Source: Chaenocephalus aceratus (Eukaryota; Chordata; Actinopteri; Perciformes; Channichthyidae). Taken from it: a stretch of DNA of 64,000 nucleotides. Below the pieces are notes generated by a model. That model saw only the letters and a list, made by a program, of their open reading frames with translations. It was not told the DNA's origin and made no database searches. A program made the position numbers and the translations under genes. The stretch is taken from positions 33,168,952 to 33,232,951 of the forward strand of contig CM043800.1 of NCBI GenBank assembly GCA_023974075.1, written 5' to 3'. This document shows positions 33,560-47,289 of this stretch, piece by piece. The first letter of the stretch is position 1. Each line of letters starts with the position of its first letter.

Positions 33560-36500
33560 TACACACGCCATGTAAGAAGAAAATACCCCATGTAAGTTTA
33601 AATATGCATGTACGTATATTTGCATGATAATACCATTGTTAAAGTCAGTCCACTTGCTAATTTCCGTAGCTTGGAAGAATGTTTTCTACCAAATCATTTA
33701 TATGTGGAAGCTATCGCAGTTCAACAATAACAACAACACCTGAAGTTAGCATGCTGAGGAAGAGGAGACAACATTATGATTCAATGAACTCTGTGTCTCT
33801 TTGTTGTTTAGCCTCAGGCGAGATGAGAAGCTCCTGAGGAAACATCTGGCGTATCAAGGAGACAGGTTTCTCCCTCTCACTTCTCCACATATCCAAAACA
33901 AATTCATGGATAGAGAGTGTTGTTGACTGCCCATTGTGCACCACAGTCTGCACAGAAAACAGCCGAGTCAGGTGATGTTTTCAGCGCGATAATGCTGGGG
34001 ATTCTTACATATGAATGTCTATGTTTGTTATGTAAGCTCTGAGGCATAAATAACTTGTGTATGTCATTGAGAATGTTTAACACCTGGTTACATAACGTAT
34101 TGCAATTCAAATAGAAATGGATAGTCATCATGATCATTTTTTCAATTTTTGTGAAATAAGTGGGTTTTTATCTTGTGTCACCAACCACCAAAAGCTTCTA
34201 CTCGCACAAAATATATTGAATAAACGTATAGACTGATGCAATCACATTGGATAAACACATCTATGTTTCACAGAAGAAGACTCTAACCTGGAATTAAAGT
34301 ATGAAGTTCTATGTTGCTGTCAATCATTCAGCAATGCAGAATGCAACTATGAGCAGCAACCTGGGCGTTAGGACTCTTGTTGTTAAATGGGAACACAGGT
34401 TTGCTCACAACATATAGGAACATCATCCCAATAGGACCAGATGAAAAAGTGTATTTTCAATGATAAATATAACACAAAAATAGCATTAAAGTAAAACGTA
34501 TTTTTTCTACCTGACATCTGTAGGTGCGGCAGAACATTTGTGAGCCTGCACTCTATTTGAGAGGAAGTTTTAGCATGAGGGATTTGCAAGATGGATCGAT
34601 ATGCTGCCTGCAGGCTGAGATAGTGACATGGGAGACAAAGAACCAGGCTGTTCCCTTAAGGAATTGCCTGGAGCGGAGCATGCTGAGAATGAACTTCAAT
34701 AATGTTTCAGATGTAACATGAATTGGCTCCCAATATCAATGGAAACATTGTATGCAATGATGTGCATACACAGCAGCAGTGGGACATCTATGGTATACCC
34801 ATGAGAGGGGGGATACTGAACTCACATACCTAGTTCCTCAAAGTTTGAACTGCATTCGCCCCATTCAGGAAATCGAGGAGAAAAAGGTTATTATTTGAAT
34901 GTTTAAATCAATGTGTAGTACATGAAAACATTACATTACAAGTCAGATGTCACGTTTCAAAACATATTATTTTGGATGATAATGGAAATAAACTGAATCT
35001 TTAATTGAACTGTAATCAATCTACAGCTCTACAATTCAACAGATTTCTCCCTGTAGGTGAACATGTAAAAGTTGGACCTTTCATGTTTGGCTAGCATGAA
35101 AAATACAAAAATAAAACCAAACACAGAGTCCCTTTAGTGTCGTTGATTTAATATATAAAACATTATCCAGGTCAACTGTCCAGCCAGTTACACCACAAAC
35201 GTCGAGCTGCGTTACCTGACTAGAAGGACGTTGTTCTCTCTTACTGTGAGCATCAGATGGATCCATCACATCCTGTTTGTTTCATCAACTGTCAGATAGG
35301 ATCATAATGTGAACACATGCACACGGAGACCATAAAACCCCTGCAACAGCAGCACTACTATCAACATCAAAACTAAATGTGCACCTTATGATTTCAATCA
35401 GTCTGAGGTAATATATAAAATCCTTCCTGCCAAAGGGCATACAAATTACACCCAAAATGAATTTTATCAGCCACAACAAACACTTTGTGCAAATGTCTAC
35501 CCACTAAATATACATGGGATCACTGGAATATAAAAAAGACACAAGGCATTACATCCTGTAACAAGAAGACAAAGACAGCCAGGCTAGTGGTGTAGTTAAG
35601 CAAAAATGATGCTTTTAGCTTAAAGCTAACAATGACAATGCTGAAAGCTTGATGCTAAGTAGACACAACGTTTACCATGTTCCTCATCTAACTTGAATGT
35701 GTTAGCATACTAACGAGTGATAATTGGCATACAAAAACGTGTATCTAAGGCTCATGGGAGTATCACCAGCAGGTATTCAGCCTTAAACAAAACTAAAAGA
35801 GAAACTTGAATTTAGACCAGATGGTGGAAGAGTTGAACAGATAAGGGATTATTAAAGTGATTCCAATTATGTGTCCATTGTACAGTATAGTTGTTAAGTC
35901 GTTTCACTCAAAACCAGAAAAATGCCTTTCTTTGGGCGCATTAGGGAAAGTCAGGGGATCAACAAAGTAATTACAATTCATCCTTGGGGATCTTGGATAT
36001 CTGTACCACATTTCAAGGCAATCCATTTAATAGATTTTTAGATATTTAGTCAGGACCAACGTGTTGGATACCTAGAGCCTTGCTGTTAATATGGCTGACA
36101 AACAATACTATAAAATATAGACCTTTCTCATTCTCATTTGTCAGACAAGGTTCTTAACAAAACAGGTTTAACTAATAACAAACAACGTTTTGGTATCTAC
36201 TTCTCCTGCTATGAAAAATCTGTACTTTTTTCCCCTTAATCTTTGTGATGTTACCAATGGACACTGAATACAGTTCAGCAAATAATTATAATGTTTAATA
36301 GGTTCAAATAGGTTTAAGCCCCCAATAGATGTTCACATGCATAGCCTACTTCATTATTTGACAACATGTTAACATCCTAGAAGAATTCCAGGTTTGGAAT
36401 ATTTTAACTGTGACATTGGTAGAAGTCACAATAAGCCCTGGAGGAACACATTTTTTAGTTGAGAATGAGGACAAGAGCTCCTAGGGCTCCAGTGACCTCT

Positions 36501-39500
36501 GTAATCATCGGGTGGTTGAATTGAGGTTACATTAGCTTTAGGTGTTGGCAATTAGTTCAGACTCCAGACTTTTGTCCCCATTTTTCCTTGAGAATATGAT
36601 GCTCCTCACATTACCTCACCTACCACCCCCGCCCACTCAGCTTCTACTAATACAGTACATACTCAGAATAACAGCATGAAACAAATCAATTGCATGAACT
36701 CAAACACTTGTACTTGTACAGTACATGCAATTTTTTTTTCATATTTCCCCAATTCTCAAGGGGTGCACTGTATCACAAAGCAGAATTATTATTATTTCTC
36801 TGCTAGATTTATTTTATTATTAAAGTTGTAGCACTATATGCGTAGAAAAACTCATTACAGGTCTTTGCACACAAATTAAAAGGTGTTTTTGGTTTTATTT
36901 AGCTAAGTAAACCTGCTTAAGGTCTGATGGGAAAGCTTCCTCTACTGATGAAATGATCTCGAATGTCTTGAACGAATTTGAACCCATCTGCTACTAAACT
37001 AAGCCTTTCTCTAAAATGCCACCATCACAGCAGGAGAAAAACCTTTAGCATTTCAGACAACAGGCTCTTAACTACAAATAAATATCATATTTACATTGCC
37101 TTTATCTAACCATTTATGCCATATTCTTCAGGGCACATATCACCTCTAATCCTGTGTTTATGCAAGTAATACATTTTACAAGTAGCACTTGTGTTTTCTT
37201 GTTGAAACTGGATTATTTTCTCACATCCCTCTCTGTAGTGACAGCTTGTATATTTGTATTTCTGGTCAAGTGAAATGGTAGCCTAAGCCTACATTTTAAG
37301 ACACAAGAGAACACAAGAACAGTGAGGTTTGACTTTTGTGACAAGGGTATACTGAACATGAACAATGTGTGCTCAGTGGGCAGGAAAATTGATGACAGAC
37401 TATATCTGGAGGCTGTATACCTGCAGTGGTAAAGATGTCACACTGGGGGCAGTTGAGCACTCGTGATTAAAACAGAAAAGGACAATGCATTCTCAACAGC
37501 AGGCACTCTCAAGTACGACAGCTCCACAACCTCGACACATTTCACGGTACTCCATATCTTTCGTTTTTTGCTCCCTTTGCTCCCTAACAGTCTGCCCTGG
37601 TAAAGGCATTCTTGCTACAGTTTTGGTTGCATCACGTTTTTTTCTCCAAATAGGATCAGTGAGGGATTAGTTATGTGGCGAGAACAGAATCAGCAAACAT
37701 TGTGACATGTTGCCTTATTTTTTCACCTGGAGAGGATCTGAGCGTGTGAGACGGATATCTCCTGTCACCAACTGATACCTAGAATGCACACCTGCAGAAA
37801 TGTAGGCGACACCTGCACGAACCTCAACTTTTTTATGTTTTCTCTCCAATTTGATTATTTTTAACATTTGCCTGAGGCTCCTCTAGATGGCACTGCGCAG
37901 CTGTTTGTACAATGTCGCTGTGACCCGTTATACTGCGCTCCTGTCGAGATCCACTGCTGTGCTTTGCGCAGTGTGCGGGGCATTTGAATGCCTCATTTCC
38001 CTCTTACGCGCTACCCCTCTTTCTTTTGGTTATTTTTGTTTTTCACAGCCAATTGGTCTTAGAGAAAATGGTCGGTCAGTAGGTCAATAACAGATAAAGC
38101 ATTGCTCAGTGGGAATGCAGCCTTATCAACTCTCTCTCTCAATAGTTTTTGATATTTTGATAACAATTACAGAGGGTTGTCTAGATTTTCAGCGCCCTCA
38201 GCTTCACGGTGGCTGACAGAAACATTGAAAAGCTTAAGCTAAATAACCTTGGAGCACACTCTGGCGAAATACCCAAAGCTGAGCTCCAAGTCCGGTCAAG
38301 GTCACTACATTACTTACACAGAGGGTGGGAAACTGTTCTGATCTGTTTCCACTCTCAAAATGGGATCCCATTCTGCTTATTATACAGCCAGCTAGATATG
38401 ACCCACCTGGATACATTAGTCACCCCTCTGTCCTGCTATATGTCACACAAGGACACAAAGGAGCCGTGCAAGCAGAGCGGGGGGGAAGCCAAAGCCTCAT
38501 ATTATCTCTCCTGTAGTGAAAGTACTCATTTATTATCTCTGGTGCTGTTAAGTATTAGGGATTTGTGGAAAAAAAGCATGTTAAATGTATTGCATTTCTA
38601 CAGAGTTTCATAAACAAGTTGGACAGGAGTAATTTATTATGAATTTTGTAAATGTTGTTTGGACAGGTTTATTGCCTCACTCGCCCTTTGCGGCTAAATA
38701 TAACTCTTGCTCATCTAACTACTGTATCATGACAATAATATCATGCTATTAAATGTGATATTCAGTTTAACTAAGTACATTTACTCCTGTGACGTACTTG
38801 CCTACAGTTATATTCATCTTTCCCTAAGTAGTGAAATGTTACATAAAACAAATATCCAATGTGTTGAATTAACTTCATTTCAAACAGCTAAGGCATCAAA
38901 AGGCAGTTAAATGGTTAATGCAGTATAGTCAAGAATACACTTTGAACCTCAACTTTTAAGCCAACACACAAGCAAATCTTTTTTAAATATGATCTATTGG
39001 CAGGTGGGAAACTCAATCTGCTGATGAGGTTCATTTATTGTGATTGAAAGCTCCTACAAAATGGACCTTCAGTGGGGTGCCATACTGTTTCCAAGGTCAC
39101 AGATGAACCTTATGAGCCTTAAGTAATGTATTTAATAACACAGGGGGCAATCTGCTGCATCATCAGTATTTAATCCTGATACCTAGGTATTCCATTGAAA
39201 TGTACCGCATTAAAATGTCTAAAAACAACTAGACTTATACTTGTTGTTGAGTTGTGTACCTATTATCCTAAATGTTTCCAACAATTGTTTAACCTAAATA
39301 AATCCTTAATTGTACTCAAAGTAACGGTCACGTTCATATGATTGCCTGTAATGGCCGTATCCCCTTGTCTGCCAGAAGCTGTTGTTGACGAGTTTAGGCC
39401 ACATTTTAAATCTTGGTCATTTTTAATTATACCTTTTACCCACATTAAGGATTGAAGTCATCTCAATCTGCAGGATCAGCATTGCATTGACATGTAATCA

Positions 39501-40790
39501 TAATCTACCATTCAGTACCAGCTGGATGTGAAAATACAAAGAGAGTATGGTAAAGTCTTTCACACATGAACCACAGTAACTATGTTAAGAGTTTAAAAGC
39601 ATATTCATTAGCCACTCCTGGATAAATAACTTCACCTTGTTCAAATATGACCACAATCTCGTACTTTTCTTACATTTGAATTGTAAGAAATAGTGCAAAA
39701 GCCAATATGGAGACTAATGGGAAAATGGAATGCCCTTCTAGTATGTCCATGTCAATAACACCTGCAAAGTTGAGTAAATGTATTTGAGTTTACTGGAGTT
39801 CTCTCTGACTAAATGAGGAAAGATAGCGTTTAATACGGGCGCTTGGCAACAGCTTTCATACTTTAAGATCCCAGAAATCCATCTGCAGCAAGAGTGAAAA
39901 AATGTGGTTGTTATTGTCAATTCCCAGTGGAGCTGTGGCAGTACTGAGACTGCAGAGGATACTGATAAGACAGCAAAGAGACTCTACACCTTATCTCGCT
40001 GGCACAGTCCTTGTACACTCAGATGCTTTCCTTGCTGTACGTGAAGAAAAAAACAACATAACAAAACATATTTATTCTTTTTTTAGTTAATATAACAATT
40101 CCTTATTGTATGAATCCAGACAAAGTTAATACTGAAAAGGAGAACACTTTGTTTGATAATGCTGATTACTAAAACGGGGGAAAATAACATATATTTAATA
40201 TTTTTGAATGATGTCTCTTTAAAGTGGTTTTCCCCCCGCATCTTTTCACTCATTGCAAAATCAATTATCGGAAATCATAACCAACTGCTTCTGCTGATGA
40301 TGATTAGAGCTCGTGCGTCAGGCTGACAAATGGCACAATAGACATTAGAAACACATTTTGACATCTTTCTAAAACAATCCGACTTTATTAACAAAGATAA
40401 TAATGGGGTTCTTTGGATTCTACAGGCTTGCGTTGAGGGTCATTAAGCCCACCAGGGGAAGAAGTGAGAAACAGCACAATGTGACAATGATGAAGTTAGT
40501 GGTTGTAAACATTAGTAAGGGTCTCTTTCTACTGTCTGATCCGACTGCTTTGTCTCACGCATGGGATTAATGGGGGTTATACAAGATCCGCGCACACATG
40601 ACAAGTCACCTTGCTGGAGACCTGAATTTGTCCGGCTCAGTGATCTAGCTGCTGTCGTCACACGGAAAGAACCTGTAGTCACATAATGTTCATCCTGCAG
40701 CTCTATTGCAGACAAAGACGGTTTAAACGGGTTGACATACTATTATCTGCCACCAGCCTTCAATATGAGTGACTCTGTCCATCCAAACCT
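33560..40790. other. Long stretch without a recognisable gene or repeat
   Basis: About 7.2 kb of AT-rich, apparently single-copy sequence. The longest frame (38209-38613, plus, 134 codons) has no recognisable domain, no signal peptide and no plausible splice structure. No repeat family stands out by eye. Confidence 0.45.
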
Positions 40791-41451
40791 ACACTGTAAA
40801 ATATTACCATGATTTCACAATATTTAGCTGTAATATTTTATAATAAATTACTGTTTTACCACTTTACAGTCTTTACCTGTAATGTTCACAATATAACACT
40901 GTCATTTAGAATTTCACAGTGAAATCAATACAGGCACAGTTAATTACTGTGAATGTACAGGATCAATGATTACCAGGATTTCACAACATGTTACTGTATT
41001 ATTTCATCGTAAAATACTGTATTCAGACCATCCTCTGTAATAACACAACAAATTAAGTGATTTTCTTGCTTTTATCGCTCTTGCTTGGCTTTAAATACAA
41101 ATGTCTTTCTTTGGTGCAGGTTTTACTTAAATTGAAAGGGGCACCGCTGCATGTGCCTTAAAATAAATGAGGCAACATATACATCTATGTAAAATTGAAA
41201 TTGTTGTCTTGGCTTATTGTTTTCAGGTGCATCCTGGGCATTAATCCTGAGATGGGCTAGAAAGCCAAAAAGAGGCATGGCAATTTAAACCTCCATGTCA
41301 GCACATTCTTCAGAAATATTGTTGACTTTGAGTGGATGTCTGTGTAGACATGTGTTAAGTGCTCCCCTCCTTGTTTTCTGTCTCCCTGGCTCTGCCTCTG
41401 CCCAGGTGCACCTGGTCTGCTCCTGGCTCCGCCTCTGCTCAGGTGCACCTG

Positions 41452-42590
41452 AGAGGCTTCTCAATACTCAAATTTCCCCTCCTCGACTCCTCGACTCCTC
41501 GGTCCTCCGGTAGTGACCCGGAAATGAATTTCAGCGCGCCATTTTGAAGGACGTCTCATTTCTCTAAATGCACACCGAGGACCGAGGATCGAGCGTCGAG
41601 GAGGCTCTCTGGAGGAGCTATAACCGAGGATACACTGATGGTTCCTCCACGGCTCCTCCGTGGATGCATTTCCGGGAACGGTGGAGGCATGACGCACGGC
41701 CGGACTTATCTCAGCCAATGACAGCTCTGCATGCAACCCCTGGATATTATTTTAGAACCTGCTCTCATCGCAACGCGATGTTTACAGTGATAACAGCTGT
41801 GAGGTGCAGAAAGCAGAGCACTGTGTATAATATATATCACTCAGTATAACAGGCCTACTCTCTTTATTTGCTTTAGTTTAGTAGATATCTACAAACAAAG
41901 AGTCGATATTTTTCTAAAACCATTTAGTGCTTCACATAATAAAATACACAACGGCTGTAGCCTGATTATGCTTTAGGAGCTGTAGGTGTGTGTGTGGTAC
42001 AGTGTGTAGGTGTGTGTTGTACAGTGCGTAGATGCGGCGGACAGACGGGTCTCAGTTGGTTTGATGTCCTTACTTTTAATACTTGCAAATACAACTTTTG
42101 GCCCGTAATTTCAATTCCCCATTTCAGCAACTAGAGAGAGGGGGGGGGGGGATATCAGTCTCTGATTGTGTTACGTTATTATGAGAGTGCTCTCATACTT
42201 TAAATTGCATATATTTATATAAATATATTTGTGTGTGTGTGTCCGCATCTGTAGCCTGGTATTGTCTCATTATACCGCACTCTCAATGAATTCAAAGTAA
42301 ATATGTGGGGGAACAATGTTCAGCTGATCCAGCAGAGATTATAAAATATGACAAAACACTCGACAGATGATGCAGCTGTTGCCACGTAATAATGAACGGA
42401 CGTCTCTTTAATATGACCGCTCAGAGGATAGGAGTTCTCATTTCTTTAAACGTCTGCTGCTTCCCCTCCTCTCTCCTCGGTTCCCCTCCTCGGTCCTCCG
42501 CTCGCATCTCCTGTGGGCGGGTCTAAGTATCGAGGAGGGGAGTCGAGGAGGGGAGTCGAGGAGGGGAAATTTGAGTATTGAGAAGCCTCT
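41452..42590 (+). mobile_element. Non-autonomous TIR element, copy 1 (1139 bp)
   Basis: Ends are AGAGGCTTCTCAATACTC and GAGTATTGAGAAGCCTCT, with subterminal cctcctcgactcc repeats at both ends. It is flanked by CTG on both sides (41449-41451, 42591-42593), a 3-bp target duplication. It contains a G-run (42138-42150) and an interior without transposase. The second copy, in the opposite orientation, is 42709-46770. A 3-bp duplication would fit PIF/Harbinger or CACTA-type elements; the superfamily is not settled. Confidence 0.85.
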
Positions 42591-44369
42591 CTGGTCTGCC
42601 CCTGGCTCCGCCTCTGCCCAGGTGTTCCAAATTCCACTCAGCCGTGTGTATATATAAAGAGAAGCTGGAGGAGAAGGATGTCTCACCTATCCTAATGCCG
42701 GAGACACTAGAGGCTTCTCAATACTCAAATGTCCCCTCCTCGACTCTCCTCCTCGACTCCCCTCCTCGATACTTAGACCCGCCCACAGGAGATGCGAGCG
42801 GAGGACCGAGGAGGGGAACCGAGGAGAGAGGAGGGGAAGCAGCAGACGTTTAAAGAAATGAGAACTCCTCTCCTCTGAGCGGTCATATTAAAGCGACGTC
42901 CGTTCATTATTACGTGGCAACAGCTGCATCAGCTGTCGAGTGTTTTGTCATATTTTATAATCTCTGTTAGATCAACTGAACATTGTTCCCCCACATATGT
43001 ACTTTTAATTCATTGAGAGTGCGGTATAATGAGACAATAACAGGCTACAGATGCGGACACACACACATATATATTTATATAAATATATACAATTTAAAGT
43101 ATGAGAGCACTCTCATAATAACGTAACACAATCAGAGACTGGATATATCCCCCCCCCCCTCTCTCTCTGGTCGCTGAAATGGGGAATTGAAATTACGGGC
43201 CAAAAGCAACCTGATCTCACCAGAATGCGTGACTCCACCACGACTCCTTAACACCACAATGCGTGGTGGAGTCACGAACTTTGTTACATTTACGTGTCGG
43301 CACCACGCAAACAACCCCAATGTAAAGTGAATGAGGCTCCTTTGTCGTGGTGCACACACGCATTTCTACAACGTGCATTGTGTGTAATGCAACTGTTATT
43401 TTTATTAAATTAGTTTGTTTTTAAGGAAGGCCAGAGCTTCAGCTGTGTCAAATAGATTGTTCCCTTTAGTTAACGTTATTTAAAAGACAATGATCATGTC
43501 TTGTATTACGAGCGTCCATTCCCATTGGATAACGGAGAATTTTACACCCGGAAGTAAGTAGCCTATTCTCCTTACTGTCGATTGATTTTACAGTGATATC
43601 TGCACTACTCATCGACTAAAAAACACCAGAGTATCCTTGTTAATTACACAACATTGATTGGTTTGAATTGTGTGCAATGCTTTTGTATTTTCCCCCTTCG
43701 ATTCGGAGAAACAAATATTTTTTCGGAGTTTTTGGACGGCAGAAGACACTACACTACCCAGAATCCTCAGCTATCGTTTGGGACTACACCATGAACCCCG
43801 TGATCAGTCCTCAAGTTCTTTGATTGGTTGACCTCCAACTGCATTCCATATGAAAAAAAAGGTTTCGTAAAATAGAAAATCATACTTTATTCAGCAGTGC
43901 TTGCTTTACTCTTTGAAAGTCATCACATGAATGCATTGTAATAAATGGTTTGGCTGCATTAAATATTACACATCTGTCGTAGTTATTTATTTATCTACAG
44001 AGATCGGGCATCAGAATAGACCGGAAACTATTCTTTTACTGTTCTGTTTTAATTTCACAATAAAGTTAGTAGTAATATTTTGTTTTGATATTATTGTTTT
44101 TTATTAACTACTAGACGACTGGGTCATGTTAAGACCATCTTTTTTTGGTTGCTATGGGTTTTTTCCATCGCTTTTGTGTTACAAATATCAAAACAATAAC
44201 AAAATAATATTCGTCGTAAACTAAACCGGAAACAGCAGTATATTTTATTTTGTTAACACTGTAAACTTGACAGCCTTTTAACCTATGCTTTTAACCCAAA
44301 CCACCTACTGGTTAAAGCACGTTATTACACGTTTAGAGTAATTGCAATGCAGGAAGATTGTGTTGCTTT

Positions 44370-44445
44370 TTAATGACTGTTTAAAATGCCTTTTTCTTAA
44401 TGTCTTTCATTTTTGTAAAGCACTTTTGAATGTGTTATATTTTAT
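44370..44445 (+). mobile_element. L2-like LINE 3' tail fragment
   Basis: The block aatgtctttcatttttgtaa followed by agcacttttgaatgtg is the reverse complement of the L2 tail seen at 3920-3960. It lies inside the long-TIR element. Confidence 0.55.
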
Positions 44446-45088
44446 GAAAACATTCAAATATTAAGAGTACATACAAAATAGTGGGAAAGTAGAAGGTCAA
44501 TTATATAAATATAGAATAGAAAATATCAAGAAGATACTCAAATGATATCTAGAGTAAAACAGTTTAGTGCCTGGGAGGAGCATGTGCTAACTAATAAGGC
44601 TTTATTTAAAGAAATGTGCAGAATACGACAGGGTAATGGTGGAAGTAGACACACATATTGATAGATGTCTTGTAATGCACTGTTGATGAACCTGTGACCC
44701 AAGTTTTTCATTCATTGCATAACTACACTGTTGTGTATATGATATGTCAATAAACCTTAGAAAATCTTGAAATCTTGAAAGGGATGTGCAAAATAGCAAT
44801 TATATACAGTCTTTAATGAACTATTAGATAATAACGAGTAATGAATATGCTTTAAACGGATCTGCAGATAAATATGTAGTCTTCTCAAGCACCAACTATC
44901 AAATATCTCTCCTGATTGTTGGCACTTGACAATCACCTTCACTGAATTTCATTCAGGTGTAACTAAAGTCTGATTTAAGGGTTGTTTATATTTCACATCA
45001 TTAATCCAAATCTGTAAAGTAACTAAAATAAATGTAGTGGATTAAAAATACCAGGTTAACCTTAAAGAAAGACCTCAGGATTATAAAA

Positions 45089-45355
45089 GACCCCCATCAC
45101 CCCAGCCACAAACGGTTCTGTCTGCTGCAGTCTGGCAGGCGGTACCGCAGCATCCGGACTAAAACCACCAGACACAGAGACAGCTTCATCCCACAGGCTA
45201 TACGATTATTAAACACCTGAACTTAGAAATAACATTCATCTGGCTGCTACTTAGAAATTATTTATCTAATATATCATATTCCAATCATTTGTATAGACTC
45301 TTATTGCACTATTTCACTATTTTTTCTGTGTATCTGTTTTATTGCGTAGCACTGT
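45089..45355 (+). mobile_element. LINE reverse transcriptase C-terminus and 3' end
   Basis: From 45089 to the TGA at 45218-45220 the frame reads through LLQSGRRYRSIRTKTTRHRD and SFIPQAIRLLNT, the well-known C-terminal end of many fish LINE ORF2 proteins. A short 3' UTR with ttgcactatttcac follows. It is heavily 5'-truncated and nested inside the 43207-46122 element. Confidence 0.8.
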
Positions 45356-47289
45356 TGGAGGAGCCTGTGACCTAAGGGGGGGGGGGGTAGGACACGTTCG
45401 ATTCCTGTTTTGAATAGTGTGCCGTCGATGGCTTTCATTCCATTTCAAAGTCCTTTTGGACGCTCTGTGTAAACGTCGCGCATCCAATCACAGAGGTTGA
45501 GGACTGATCACGGGGTTTGTCAAGCTAAGCACATGGTGTAGTCCCAAACGATAGCTGAGGATTCTGGGTAGTGTAGTGTCTTCTGCCGTCCAAAAACGAA
45601 AATATATTTGTTTCTCCGAATCGAAGGGGGAAAATACAAAAGTATTGTACACAATTCAAACCAATCAATGTTGTGTGATTAACAAGGACAATCTGGTGTT
45701 TTTTAGTCGATGAGTAGTTCAGATATCACTGTAAAATCAATCGACAGTAAGGAGAATAGGCTACTTACTTCCGGGTGTAAAATTCTCCGTTATCCAATGG
45801 GAATGGACGCTCGTAATACAATACAGGGGACATGATCATTATCTTTTAAATAACGTTAACTGAAGGGAACAATCTATTTGACACAGCTGAAGCTCTGGCC
45901 TTCCTTAAAAACAAACTAATTTAATAAAAATAACAGTTGCATTACACACAATGCACGTTGTAGAAATGCGTGTGTGCACCACGACAAAGGAGCCTCATTC
46001 ACTTTACATTGGGGTTGTTTGCGTGGTGCCGACACGCAAATGTAACAAAGTTCGTGACTCCACCACGCATTGTGGTGTTAAGGAGTCGTGGTGGAGTCAC
46101 GCATTCTGGTGAGATCAGGTTGGCCAAAAGTTGTATTTGCAAGTATTAAAAGTAAGGACATCAAACCAACTGAGACCCGTCTGTCCGCGGCATCTGCGCA
46201 CTGTACAACACACACCTACATACTGTACCACACACACCTACAGCTCCTAAAGCATAATCAGGCTACAGCCGTTGTGTATTTTATTATGTGAAACACTAAA
46301 TGGTTTTAGAAAAATATGGACTCTTTGTAGATATCTACTAAACTAAAGCAAATAAAGAGAGTAGGCCTGTTATACTGAGTGATATATATTTTACACACTG
46401 CTCTGCTTTCTGCAGGACCTCACAGCTGTTCTCACTGTAAACATCGCGTTGTGATGAGAGCAGGTTCTCAAATAATATCCAGGGGATGCATGCAGAGCTG
46501 TCATTGGCTGAGATAAGTCCGGCCGTGCGTCACGCCTCCACCGTTCCCGGAAATGCATCCGCGGAGGAGCCGTGGAGGAACCATCAGTGTATCCTCGGTT
46601 ATAGCTCCTCCAGAGAGCCTCCTCGATGCTCGATCCTCGGTCCTCGGTGTGCATTTAGAGAAATGAGACGTCCTTCAAAATGGCGCACTGAAATTCATTT
46701 CCGGGTCACTACCGGAGGACCGAGGAGTCGAGGAGTCGAGGAGGGGAAATTTGATTATTGAGAAGCCTCTACTGTCCTTAGAATACCTCTTTGCCATATT
46801 TTTGCAGATGTGTTTATGTTTAGCCTGGAGGACCTGGTAGTCCAGTTTTTGCGGCTTTATTTTGTTTCCCATAGGGTTTATATTTGATTTTTGGTTAGGC
46901 GGGGGAGTTCTGGTCGCTACGGCCCGTGGTGTGGCTGGCTCGGGTTCCCTCCTTCTGTTTGTTCCTTTTGGCCAGTCCTCCAGACCTCTTTTTGTTTCCC
47001 ATTTCGCTTGTGTGAGCAAACGGCTGATTATCAATAAATGCTCGTTACCAAGTACCGGTTATTGTGTGTATTCTTTCATGTTGCGGGTCTCAGCACAAGC
47101 CACTACCGCGGAGTAGAGGTTGGGGCCGTAACAACATTTCCAAAACACTGTAAAATGTACTTTGCACTTCAATGGAGTAATAAAAAGTTAAAATGGGCAT
47201 TTTCTTTGTTGATTGAGCTGATTGAATTATGGTACAATCCCAGTCAAATTTACAATATATTATCGTATTATTTAGATTTGTATATTTAC

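Larger units (their letters stand above)
43207..46122. mobile_element. 2.9-kb long-TIR (foldback-like) DNA element with 8-bp target duplication
   Basis: It begins CAACCTGATCTCACC and ends GGTGAGATCAGGTTG. The inverted arms extend for about 620 bp (43207-43832 and 45490-46122). It is bounded by gccaaaag on both sides (43199-43206, 46123-46130); copy 1 of the host element has this 8-mer only once, which proves the insertion. The middle has no transposase but holds LINE tails. An 8-bp duplication is typical of hAT, and also of P elements; the ends do not decide. Confidence 0.85.
42709..46770 (-). mobile_element. Same TIR element, copy 2, inverted and interrupted
   Basis: It has identical AGAGGCTTCTC ends and is flanked by ACT on both sides (42706-42708, 46771-46773). 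With the 2916-bp insertion at 43207-46122 and one copy of its 8-bp duplication removed, its length is 1138 bp, against 1139 bp for copy 1. It lies 118 bp from copy 1 in the opposite orientation, so 42104-42590 and 42713-43206 form a large near-palindrome. Confidence 0.85.
41353..47133 (+). mobile_element. Solo LTR, split by two DNA-transposon insertions
   Basis: After removing the elements at 41452-42590 and 42709-46770, three pieces (41353-41451, 42594-42708, 46774-47133) make one LTR of roughly 570 bp with TGTTAAG...CCGTAACA ends. It contains a TATA box (tatataaag, about 42649) and a poly(A) signal (aataaatgc, about 47034). Flanks acatg (41348-41352) and acatt (47134-47138) look like a 5-bp target duplication with one mismatch. 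No internal retroviral-type genes remain, so it is a solo LTR; Gypsy-like is inferred. Confidence 0.6.

Noticed and set aside
38209..38613. 134-codon plus-strand open frame
   Set aside because: Longest frame in a 7-kb desert, but it has no domain, no signal peptide, no plausible exon partners, and overlaps another frame on the opposite strand.
41461..41849. Open frames with similar proteins at 41461-41849 and 46391-46761
   Set aside because: They are similar only because they lie in the two inverted copies of one non-coding TIR element. They show no transposase motif.
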